Below are positions 12,847 through 23,511 of a stretch of 64,000 nt of DNA, piece after piece. The DNA comes from Paraconiothyrium sp. Pb-2020 (lineage: Eukaryota > Ascomycota > Dothideomycetes > Pleosporales > Didymosphaeriaceae), in the NCBI GenBank assembly GCA_022419385.1, contig JAJUBI010000002.1:2604001-2668000 (forward strand), written 5' to 3'. Under the pieces are notes generated by a model. It saw only the letters and a program-made list of their open reading frames with translations. It made no database searches and had not been told where the DNA came from. The first letter of the stretch is position 1; every line of letters begins with the position of its first letter. The position numbers were made by a program, and so were the translations under genes.

Positions 12847-14025
12847 ATGTCGACCCTCATCCGTCCGCCGCCCATTGACCCCTCGCAGTCGGCCATTGAA
12901 AACACGCTCGAGCTCACCCAGCTCTCAGACATCGACCCCGATCTCTTTACAAACAGGCGTCCGCTATGGCATCCCCCGGGAGCTCGTGGTATCTACGGCG
13001 GAGCTGCCATTGCCCAGACGCTGAGCGCCGCGCAGAAGACGGTTGAACCGGAATTCACCGTCCACTCCATGCACTGCTACTTTGTCCTCGCTGGCAACTC
13101 GGAGATCCCCATCATATACCATGTCGAAAGGGTCCGGTCAGGAAAGAGCTTTGCGACGAGGACAGTGCAGGCGCGACAGAGAGGCAAGGTTATATTTACC
13201 ACCACCATAAGCTTCGTGCGACAGAACAGTGCGGGCGACAAGGTGCTCAAGCATGCCGTTGAGATGCCCGACGTGCCGGGCCCGATCGAAGGCAAGGACG
13301 ATTTAGACTATGGCGGCGCTTCGACCGGCCCGTTCCAGAGTCAGAGGATAGAGATCTTGAACAGTGCGTCTCAAGCGTCTCATTGTACCTACGTGACTGA
13401 CCAATGACAGATGACTCGCCACGCCCGCACACGAAGAAGACGAGGCAATGGATCAAAGCCCGTGGCACCATATCCCCTGCCGGCGGCCATGAAGCTCACC
13501 TAGCAGCTCTCGCTTACATGTCGGACAGCTATTTCATCGGCACTATCGCCCGCGTCCACAAACTCTGGCGGTACGCCGCAGTACGCAAGAGCAAGACCAA
13601 GAGCAGCATAGACGAAGATGTCTTAAAGAAGCTCTTGGCCATGGACGACGAAGACCTCAAGCGTGTCAAGTTCCTCGATCAGCACGACTTGGAGCGCATA
13701 CGTAAATTCAAGAATGGAGAGAACGACGAGCCCAAAGAACCGAAACAAGAGATCGGCATGATGGTCAGCTTGGACCATACCATCTATTTTCACGACCCGA
13801 GAGGGTTCCGCGCTGATGAGTGGATGTTCACCGAGATGGAGACTCCTTGGAGTGGAGATGGCAGGGGTCTTGTCTTTCAGAAGTTGTTTTCTCGGGATGG
13901 CCGACTTATTGCTACCTGTGTGCAGGAAGTAGGTGCCCATACTTTCCATAAACTAAACATACTAACGACCTCAGGGTGTCGTCCGGTTACGACAAGACAC
14001 TGAAACCGCGAAGCCCAAGTTGTGA
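12847..14025 (+). CDS. Acyl-CoA thioesterase, TesB/ACOT8 type (double hot-dog)
   Basis: Three exons: 12847-13363, 13411-13928 and 13975-14025; 361 aa. Family reaction: hydrolysis of acyl-CoA to free fatty acid and CoA, usually in peroxisomes to balance the CoA pool during beta-oxidation. Seen: first hot-dog domain with GIYGGAAIAQTL and VHSMHCYFVLAG, and RSGKSFATRTVQARQRG; second hot-dog with LAALAYMSDSYF and, near the end, LDHTIYFHDPRGFRADEW, which is the usual catalytic-Asp region. A charged insert at about 230-275 (KSKTKSSIDEDVLKK onward) separates the halves. Start: ATG 12847 in context ACCATGT; the open frame continues 27 nt upstream without another ATG. The C terminus is PKL, a non-canonical PTS1-like tripeptide rather than SKL. 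It is transcribed away from cps1. Confidence 0.9.
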
Positions 14026-14114
14026 GGCACCTAACGTCCAAGTACTCATTCAGACGCGTTCCGTAGTATATCTTTGTTACCTCATAGACCTGGCTTCGAT
14101 ACGATTTCATGCCA

Positions 14115-14747
14115 CTAACCAAAACTCCCCATCAGCTTATTCCCCGCACCTACATCAATGTTTCTCCCAGCCTTAATACTCCACTTGTCCCTAATCATGA
14201 CCTGCACTTCCCTCAAACACTCCTCCAACGTCCGTCCTCCCGCAACTCTGCCTTCCGGCCACCCCAGATCTTCGTGGCCCGGCCAGACGGTAGCTTCCCA
14301 TCGCCCTTCGCGCTTGACGGCCTGTAGTCTGAACCCTTTGAACCCGCCCTTGTCGACGTAGTGCAGTTTTGCTTCTCCTGGGATGGGTTAGCTGTGCAGC
14401 ACCAATACCAGCACACTATCATTGAGTCTGGATATGGGTTTCCTACGCCCAACGTTATCGGTCTCGCGAATTAGCCACTGCTGCGGGATCTCCCCACTCA
14501 ACACCCTTGCTGCGCGCAGAATTGCATCGGCTTTTTGCTTGTCTGTTTGTAAGAAATTAAGGCGTTGGAGTGGCGTGCGTGTCCATGCGGTGGGGCGCCA
14601 ATCTGGGATGCTGGATCTGGGATCCTGAGCTGTATAGCGGATGTCCCATATGAGGCTGAATGAGAACGTGGACGAGGATGAGGCCGAGGATGGCGAAGGC
14701 ATCGTTTCATGGGTCACGGTGATAGATGTTTTACGGATGATGCTCAT
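14115..14747 (-). CDS. Small conserved-looking protein of unknown function
   Basis: Two exons, 14747-14447 and 14377-14115, give 187 aa. The 69-nt intron has a GTAGGA donor and a GCTAACC branch site about 12 nt before the CAG acceptor. I do not recognise the family. Residues 16-30 are Ser-rich. The middle (IPDWRPTAWTRTPLQRLNFL) and the end (FRLQAVKREGRWEATVWPGH, then LGWPEGRVAGGRTLEECL) read like compact folded sequence, with no signal peptide or membrane segment. A 39-nt alternative intron also keeps the frame but is unusually short. It is convergent with the thioesterase gene, 89 bp between stops. Confidence 0.6.
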
Positions 14748-16967
14748 GAGGAAAGAAAGTGTTTGTCATATGTCATATTGGGCAGGGGCAAACGATCAAA
14801 TTATGGCGCCGCGTGAGTGAGGAGAGGCGTGCTTTGTTGGCTGGGAAGGACAAAGGACGGCCGAGGGTTGTGATGGTTGTGGCGGCTCTGGCGCAGTGAC
14901 ATGACAATGGGATTATGTGACGATCTTCATGTTGGACGTATGACGGGCTCCTGCGTCAAATAGCGCTTGCAGTGACGTCTAGCAAGATTGAAAATATTCC
15001 TGTCAAAGTGCGTTCTACATTACGTGACTTGGGTTGATGTGAAGCATTTTCCTACTCAGCTGTGAGTGATTAGTCATTGCCATCAAAGTCAAGCATACAA
15101 AAGACCGAATCGAGTCCCGACGACGCGCACCAACCTCGAGATTGTTCCGTGTATGCCTTGACACACCCACAGCATATTAGTCAGACTACGCTATCGCATT
15201 ACTTGACTACATCAACTTTGAATATATCCAACGAAGACTACCACCACGAGGATAGTATCAAAATTCAAAACTCCTATGCCATCTTCAAACACACATCGCG
15301 GCGTCAATGTTAGGTGAAGTAGGAATCTATAACAGCTTCAACTGAAAAACCTTTTCGCTAGAGCACGCGGGCCGGCAGGTATCACTATGCAAATTGCGGC
15401 CATCTCTTCACCGAAGTCACAAACCAATATCCCAACTTAGACATATCTGAGAATCGCTTATACTGTTAGCTGAAGTACCTCGAGGACATGAAGAGGTTGA
15501 AAACCGCGAATGCACCATGTGACCACAGCCGAACACCAACCAGTCGTTTTATTCCTGACTCGCTCCCTCGCCCACTCTGTACCCATTGTTGCGAACATTA
15601 GCAGACTTGTTTCACGTGCAATACCAGCTTCGGTTCACAAAGCTGCCGCCGAATGGTTTCCCTAGAATCAGAGCTCTAGTCGCAGAAAGTCGCGATATTG
15701 TCTGAGCTTTCTCCTTGCGTTTAGGTGTCTTGAATTTGCCAATAGTATTGTCGTCCCCGATACGCTTTGACGGTCGCTTTAGAATCTCGTTGTACTCCGC
15801 AGCTGATTATCTAAGCGATTGTCGCTGATCTCAGAACCGTATGTGAGGGTCGTCGAGTGTTGCGTGAAATCAATTAGACCTTATATTTTAAGTTAACTCC
15901 TCTCGATCCATGAATCTTACAGAGATAGGCTGAATATGAAAGCATACTATCCTTCAGGTAAATTGCGAGACATGCAACGTGCAAATATGGGCATGAAAGC
16001 ACTAGTACCTATGGTAGAATCTAGAGCGATCCGTTGGCGATTAACGGATTCCAAAAGTCAATTTTGCTTTGCGTTTTGACTGCGCCAGAACGAAGTAACA
16101 AGCCTCTGCAAGAACAGCAACGTTATCCAGCGACAAGTCGGTCTGATGTTGTCCGCCTTCTTCGTTACAGATATAACAGATTGACAGACTGTGAAGTATG
16201 ATACCTATGGTAATATGGAAAAGTCGGATACCTATCAATTCATGCTTTGCGGTGAGTCGTCACAGGATGATTAAATCTATGGCTACGCAAGCCAGGCCTA
16301 GGGAAAGATGACAGTATGCAGCACTAATGGGGATGTAAAAGGGTACATTATTCGACTAATTCCAGTCGACGAGAAAGAAGGCAGTGAATCTCTGGCAGCA
16401 CAGGAAAAGAAATACAGTGGCATGTAAACCAGTAAGTACCAAAGGCAACCCAGCTGCAGGAGTTGGGGTGAAGCAAGAATGACGCTCTTCGTGAGATTGC
16501 GGCGCACTTCGGTTCGTTAGCCTGAATAAAGAAGACCAACGCACAACAAGTGTAACGTGCGAGGACTTCTCTATCTATGCCTTGCATTACAAATACACGC
16601 ATTTTCTGACCGAAAACCTGCGTAAAGTACTGGACAATGCCACAAGTCTTTTTGACGCGAAGGAGAGAGACTGCGGCTGAGCACTATGTCAGCCTCTCGT
16701 GTGAACGTGAAAGTAGACTAGACAGCATCAGGTCACAGCTTTTCACACGCGTTGCAGAGCGATTGAACGAGGGTGGAAGGTCTATACTCGGTCTACCAAG
16801 GTTTCGCAAGCGGGTAAGCTCGTGATCGACATTCAATTTGCCGAGAGAGCCCACTCAGAAAGCTTCGTCACCACAGTTCCACGAGTAACATCCAGTTGAA
16901 ATGTAAGTCTAGTCTATGACACATGTTCAACATTTTGAAAATACCATATTGACTCCAGGGTTATGCA
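14748..16967. other. Intergenic region, nothing supported
   Basis: About 2.2 kb with only short open frames lacking domains, AT-richer to the eye than the flanking genes. The left end is the upstream flank of the small orphan gene; the right end is the 3' flank of the GH16-like/AT3 gene. No tRNA or mobile-element remnant was recognised. Confidence 0.45.
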
Positions 16968-19959
16968 TTAACCTTTCACAGCCTGACTCTCCACATCCCC
17001 AGCCGTCGCCTCGCTGGCCGCCCCTTTCCCCTGGAACATCTCCGGACTGAAAGGATATAGTGTTTTCCTCCTGAGTGGCGGCTTCGAGCTCGCGTCTTGC
17101 CATATCTTCTGCGTGATGCTCTTGCCCAGTCCTTCCAGAATAGGTGTCAGCAACGGCAGGCATCCGAAGATCACGGTGTACGTGCAAATAGCAGTAACCA
17201 ACATATTGGCCCAGTAGGGCACATTGTGTGCTGCCAGATGGACACAAATGGCGGCCCCGAGACTCCAGAACACGAGGCCGTGAATAAGGTAGAGAGTGAG
17301 GATATGTGGGAATAACCACATAAGAAGGCGGTTTGAGAAGAAATACTGCACGACGGTCGAAAGCTCCACAAGGAGGTGAAAGCCGATGGAGAAGGTGAGA
17401 GCTGTGAGACGTGGAAGATAGTAAGCGGGATATCCATAGTCGGAGGTGTCGCGCACCGCGTGGCCAGTGCGCTGATGCGGATGAATGCCGAATTCGAGCG
17501 TATTGAAGTTCCAGTCAGTCTTCCACATACCAACGAGGTCAATCGAGGGACTTCCGACAGCCAGGAGAGCAATAAAGGTAAGGAACGGGTAATACACCAA
17601 TGGACGACTATACAGCCATTCCTTCCACTTGTAGGTCAGGTCGAGATCCGCGATGAGCAGGCCAACCCAGAAGAAGGTACCCCATGACATAGCGTAGTAA
17701 TGCATGAGGATACAGAAGGCGTAGTAGCCCATGCGTTTCCAGGGCGTCTTGATCTCGCGAATGACTATGACAGCTAGAAGGGAGAGCCAAGAGTTCTGTA
17801 GCTGGACAGGAATGGTCCAGAGGACACCAATGCAATCTAAAAGGGTTAGCGCTGCCTCGAAGTGATGGAAAGATGGGCGACTTGCAGTTGAAGGTGATCT
17901 GCGGAACCGCATTCGGGATGATGTACATCAACTCAAGAATCTCGCTGAGGAAATGTCCAAATGTCACATAGCCAGCCGTATATGGCCACGTCGACCAAGT
18001 GACAGATGGCAGGTATTCGAGCCAGTTTGTGGCCCCGACTTGCATGCAGAAGTACTCGAGAGCGGCGATGGCAGCACATGGGATGATTAGACGAGGTGTT
18101 CGGCCGACCGTCTTTTCTGCCACGCCCTTGAGATTGCCCGACTTGAGGTAGCTGGCTATCAAGAAACGAGTAGAGGAGGTGAAGAAGGGCCCGATCCAGC
18201 TGAAGGTTAACAAATACGGCGTCACAATCTTGAGTGCCCAGATCTCGCTTTCATAGTGAGCATGAGTGTATGGGATCTCAGTTGCTGGGAGAAACGTCAA
18301 GGCAAAGTGGATCAGTGTCACCAGAACTGAAGCTAAAGCAACCTGCTATTAGTCAGTACCTTGTGACGCACACTCAATATTGAACCTGCTTACCAGGCCG
18401 GCGAGGTAGTCGACACGCTGCTTAGCAGCCGTGATAGGTGGCTTTGCGTCTGCAAGCGTGGCGTCTTTGGTAACTGGATGCTTCGTTTCGGCAATCTCCT
18501 GGACCGTCACCTCCACTTGCTTCTTCTCGGCATATCTGCCAATCTCCACACAGGGTGCGACGATCTGGGTACTAGCTTGCTTCTTTTCGTCGACCTTGCA
18601 GATGTCCAGCGAGTCGCGTGAGAGTGCCCAAAACACCTGCGATGATCCATGCGACGAGCCAGGGAGCATAGAGGCGCGCGGGGTGACGGTGCCGGGCGTT
18701 ACCTGTCCTGGCGTCCCCATACCGGGCATCTGGGCAGTGAACGCCAAAGCATCGTGTTCAGAATATACGAAAGAAGGAGGAGTCGACAAATCCTTTGATG
18801 TCCACCCGCTGCTGATCGCAGCTGACACAACTGGAGGGTCTGCGCTGCCTACGGCTGCAGTGGCGGCTCCCTTTGGCTTCCACGGCGCTCGCTTGGAGAT
18901 TGCGTGCGCCAGAAGAATCGTCGAAATGGCCGCGGAAATAGATACCACGAAGATGGCAGGCCATCGCTTCTTGTAATCGATGGCTTTGTGCTCCCACGGT
19001 CGCGATGCTGCGAGCGAAAAGTTAGAGGCTCCTCTGAGTGAAGTGTCGGAAACGAGACAGGCCGGCGCTAAGTGGCAGCGCTTGTCAAAAGCAGCATGGT
19101 CGTCTGTAGTCATGCTGGACGAGTTGAAGAAGGCCCTGAGCATACCTACACGCGCATCGGACCCGTTCGGTGGTGGTCCCTCGGAAGTGTACATATCCCC
19201 GATCGAGGAGTGCTGGATGCGCAAAGTCATCGGTGTGACAGGGAGCGGCTTCGCAACGCCCTTGGAGCGTATTGAGCGCGCCAGCGCATCACCAATGAAG
19301 AAGTCGATATCCGACGCGTTATTCCAGTTGATGCGGTACGGAACGAAGCCCCATGGAGAGTCTTGAAAGCCATAACTGCTGTTGCCGAAGTCGCTGAAGT
19401 TGACGCCTTTGGATCGCGTTCCTCGCCAGTCGCCATAGATCATGAACGAAGTCCAAGCATCCTTTGGTGCATCCGCGTTCATCACGTTCAAGTTCACCGT
19501 CTGCGTTTCGTTGTAATCAAGTCGCATGGCAAGTATGCTTCCGCCGACGCCCGGCTTCGGTGCGCCTAGAGCGGCTTCAAAGGTGCCATATTGGATGTCG
19601 CGTCGAATCGACCGCAGGGAGGCTCCGAGCACGATGTGATCTTTGGTCGGTGGGTCAATCTTGAGTGTCCATGCCGTACCATTCCAGCCTGACCTTGTCG
19701 ATTCTGCATGTCCCAAATTAGATTGTTTTGCTCCTGCTCGATAGCGCGCGTTCCAGTTCTTTTCATACGGATTCTGAAATTCCTCTGCGATCAACGACCT
19801 TCGGGGTAGTTCTCCCGTCTCGTTTGCATACGCAATCAGTGCATCGGTCCATACTGCACCGGTTCTAGAGTCGACGAAGCCGCAGGAACAGGAAGACACA
19901 TCAGTCACGGCAATGACAAGTTGTAGGAAGAATGTAAGGACAAAGAGCGTGGCCTCCAT
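16968..19959 (-). CDS. Secreted GH16-like (predicted inactive) domain fused to a membrane acyltransferase-3 domain
   Basis: Three exons, 19959-18394, 18342-17886 and 17836-16968; 963 aa. Order: signal peptide (MEATLFVLTFFLQLVIAVTD); GH16-like concanavalin-type fold at about 60-280 (QYGTFEAALGAP, WGFVPYRINW, SSIGDMYTSEGPP); membrane helix at about 333-353; Pro/Thr-rich linker; then a polytopic AT3 (PF01757-type) domain from about 517. The GH16 catalytic E-x-D-x-x-E position reads QTVNLN (153-158), so hydrolysis or transglycosylation is not expected. The AT3 part keeps RTPRLIIP and the early His, but its usual LRG reads LVA. Intron 1 is GT-AG (51 nt). Intron 2 is GC-AG (49 nt, GCAAGT donor); only that donor restores TFNYCIGVLWTIPVQLQ. 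Inferred role: binding and O-acylating an extracellular glycan made by the divergent GT2 synthase. Specificity is unknown. Confidence 0.85.
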
Positions 19960-20890
19960 GGTCTGGCGCGGTTGCTCAAAAGCTTGTGTACCGGGTAAAT
20001 ATAAGAGAGGAAAGAACGGTAGATGCGAACTGATGCTCGGCAGCGATATAGGAGCAAATATGGGAACACCCCCCAAAGGCTATCCTCTTGACGGTCCAGC
20101 CTCCAGCCACGAACGAGATGATACCCTTGCCGTTCCTCAATACCGGCCGTGCACAATCTGGTGTGTCGCGGTGGCCCGGTGTCTACTCTTCCTCGGCGGT
20201 AATATCAGCTTCGCAGCCCTGGAGCACTAACCGTCACGTGACAAAGCCTAGGCCATCTGTGAATGGGAAACCGCGTGGCGTCACCGCTTAGCGAGACATG
20301 CAATAAAAGTTTAGCGAAAGATAACAAGAGCAGACACCAAAATCACTGGGATCCGGGTTTGGGGCAAGGAGTACATCCGTCAATTGCTCTTCAGACCCAC
20401 TTAGATCCATCAGCTGGAGCGATCTTGAGTCGCCTTGCTGCAGATACGATTCTGGTGTCTCACACTACGACTTGTTGAGCTTGACTCGGCTTGCTTTGTT
20501 GTCATGGTCTCCACGCTCGGCGACTCCTAGCCGGCCTTGTGCCTCAGCTTCCGATGGCACTGTACCAGAGCTGGAGGCGCGGCGTGATACCACTCGTTCA
20601 CTATCATTCCCGATTGGGAAGTGTTGGAACGAGCGTAGCAAAGATGAAATCAAGCGCCTGGAAAGCGCCTCGACCGCGCTTTCAATAGTCTGGAGACAAG
20701 CCTTCAAGGAGGCCACAATCTAACCGACACGGAGTGCAAGCAATGAGGAAAATCGTAGATTAGTGTGCTGAGACGCAAAGACTACGTTGTCCGTACATTT
20801 TCTTGAGTAAATCGTCGTTCTCACTCTTCTCTTCGCTGCTATCCTTGGTGTCTCCTTGCTGCAATCTTTCAGGAACGAAAGCTGCCCAAG
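19960..20890. promoter_or_regulatory. Divergent promoter region between the GH16-like/AT3 fusion and the GT2 synthase
   Basis: 931 bp separate two start codons facing apart, so both genes could be co-regulated from here. Open frames in this stretch show no domains. No specific binding site is claimed. Confidence 0.6.
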
Positions 20891-22616
20891 ATGTTCGGCC
20901 ACTCGAACTCCGCGCTGGTGACCTCTCCAGAAAGCTCAGGCCTAGCTTCTCTTCGGAGCAGGCTTGAGTACGCATCCGCCAGGACTTCAGCCTGGGTCTG
21001 GGAATGGACTCCCTTTACACTCGTTTGCTCCTATTTTATCGGCTCCACATGTCTTTACATGGTCTGTACCGAGAAGCTGATCGAGGTGTTCTGGTACGTG
21101 TACATGCTCACAAACATGTACGTCAGCTTCACAACTGTGGTTGAAGCCATCCTGAGCATGTCCTTCACTCGAGATGCACGAGTGAGAGTGACCAAGATGG
21201 CAGCGCTCGACTTTAAGCCTGGATCAGGGCCTTGGCCCACCCAAGATGAACAGTTGCCGATCATCGACCTGATCATCGTCGCATATTTGCCCAATGAGCG
21301 CGACATCATCATGGACCGCGTCAACTACCTCTGCACGCAAATCGTGTACCCCGTGGACCGCATCCGCATCAACTGTGTATACAACACTCCAGTCCCTATC
21401 GAACCTCTGGAGACCGAGCTTGTAGATCTGCAAGACATTTATCCTCAACTCCGTGTGCTTAAAGTCCCTGGAAGCAAGTCAAAGGCCGACAATCTGAACT
21501 ACTTCTTCACCCTCAATACCGGTGCAGATGTCATCGGCATCTTCGATGCAGACCATTATCCGCATCCGCATAACCCACGCTGGGCCGCTGAGAGATTCGC
21601 AGGCGATTCTGAAGTCAATATTGTTCAAGGCCGCTGCATCATCTACAATTCGCGCGATTCGTGGCTCACACGCCTTATCGCCATCGAATTCGACAAAATC
21701 TACGCAGTATCGCACCCTGGACGTGCGCTGATGATGGATTTTGGTCTTTTCTGTGGTAAGCTTCGCGGTTTCCGATAGGTGAACACGGACTGATTATATT
21801 GCAATAGGGAGTAATGGTTACTGGCGCGCTCCGTTATTGCGAGAACATAGGATGCATGGCGAGATGCTTACGGAGGACATTGATTCAGCCTTACGAGCCG
21901 TCAAGAAGAACGTGAAGGCAGTGCACGAAGTCAATTGCGTCTCTTACGAGCTCGCGCCCTCCGAGTTTCAGGGGTTTTGGAAGCAGCGACTGAGGTGGGC
22001 CCAAGGGTGGGCGCAGGCTAGTTTGGTGCACATGCCAATGGTGAGTCCAGCCATGGTGAGGCGTTACGCCTTAAAGTTTTGCTGAGCAGTCTTGCAGGTC
22101 TGGGATAAGCCCGAGCAGGGCACTCGGAGCTTTACGAAGCGCTTCGGTGTCTTCTCGCTACTGGCGGTACGAGAGCTTTCGTACTACCTTATCACACAGG
22201 TGAGTATCAGTGCGCCCCTCATCCTGTGGCGTCAAAAGTGGTTTTTTATTGGTAACACAATGTAGTACTCTTGCCTTGTACTCAGCATGCTTATACTCGA
22301 CTTTCCTAAGACACCGTTCGCGCTCGCGAGGATGGTCTTCTTTCCGTATCCGTTATCAGTTTGGTTCTTCATCATCAGGTCAGTGTTCAGCATACCTCGG
22401 TCAGCGAAACTTCCTGACTTGACCAGCCTTGTCTGCCTATTTGGTACACTAGTCATCACCTGGCGTGTGCGCTCCGAATTTGTCAGTGTATGGATGATGA
22501 TTGTATTTTCAGCATTCTACCCGTTCTATCTCGTTGTCATGGGTATGATCGGCATCTACGGGCATGCGCGTCAGGTCGTTGCTTACAACAACTGGAATCC
22601 TACGGCTAGGAAGTAG
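20891..22616 (+). CDS. Processive family-2 glycosyltransferase (cell-surface polysaccharide synthase)
   Basis: Four exons, 20891-21755, 21808-22040, 22098-22199 and 22266-22616; 516 aa. Family role: polymerises a sugar from a UDP-sugar at the plasma membrane and extrudes the chain. Seen: two N-terminal membrane segments (about 40-95), a cytosolic GT-A domain with DAD at 219-221, TED at 310-312 and QRLRW at 348-352, the full D, D, D, QxxRW set, then several C-terminal membrane helices. The protein is shorter than chitin synthases and lacks their myosin or chitin-specific regions. It resembles the small fungal GT2 class that includes Zymoseptoria GT2, needed for hyphal growth on surfaces, and hyaluronan-synthase-like CPS enzymes. 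Product unknown. Flanked by two AT3-containing genes, suggesting an acylated polymer. It is not the cps1 gene at 6.5-12.4 kb despite similar naming in the literature. Confidence 0.92.
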
Positions 22617-23511
22617 CCAAACCTAATTCTTGATCTTGAATGATTCGTAAAGATAGACCGAGCTGCGTGCACCCGACTATAATTGTAATCGATCTTCTTC
22701 GTTCGACACATTCAGTGATCTTGATAGCGCCATATGCAAACGTCGTACTAAAGCTCTGCGTGAGAATGCAGCTAATTGTGTGCTAAGAGAACCTTGTCGG
22801 GGTAGTGCAATGCGTAAAACGGTCCACCCACTGGTAAGTCCCACTACGATATCGCCTTATCACCACAATTGCTGCCATACTGATCCGTGTCCCGAAGCAG
22901 CAATCAACGTGCGCCACTAGAGCCCCAAAGCTGAACTCGACAGCCCGATCTGTCACTCCTGCAGTCCCAACAACGAGATTATTTGTCGCTTGCCGTTGTC
23001 CCTCGCTTACGGCGTGCGCCCTGTCGCACACCCCTGGAACAAGGATTAACGATCAGCATGCCAGCCCTGAAAGCACAGCAGATAAGCAATCTCCCGGTGA
23101 ATATGCGTGGGATTTGCAAGCCACGCACAAGTGCTCGAGGACGTGTCGACGCGCTGCCCCCACGTATCGTTGTAAGACGCCACTGAGTCCAGCGGTAATT
23201 GCCGAGATGTGACGGAAATAGACTAGAGATTTTGGTTGATACGAGCGAGATAGGTGTTGTGTAGCGACGTCAATGTTTGCGGCACGGTCTGGAAGGGCTT
23301 GGAGCGAGACGCGGCAATAAGCAACGGATAGGTGTAGTTCAGCTCGGCTTTATGGAGATTCAAGGCTTTCTTGTTTGCTTGTTGTCGATATCACCCCGTT
23401 ATTGCACTCTCGTGTTGCAGGTTGCCACCAAAATTGGATGAAGGTTGGAGGAGTTTCCTTCACTTCGAGATACACTTTGCACATACCACCGTTGGCTGAG
23501 GAAGAGTAGCA
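22617..23511. other. Intergenic, GT2 3' flank and AT3 promoter
   Basis: 895 bp between two genes on the same strand. No domain-bearing frame was seen. Confidence 0.5.

Noticed and set aside
14378..14416. 39-nt intron in the 187-aa orphan gene
   Set aside because: The frame is kept, but the 69-nt alternative has a better donor and normal length.
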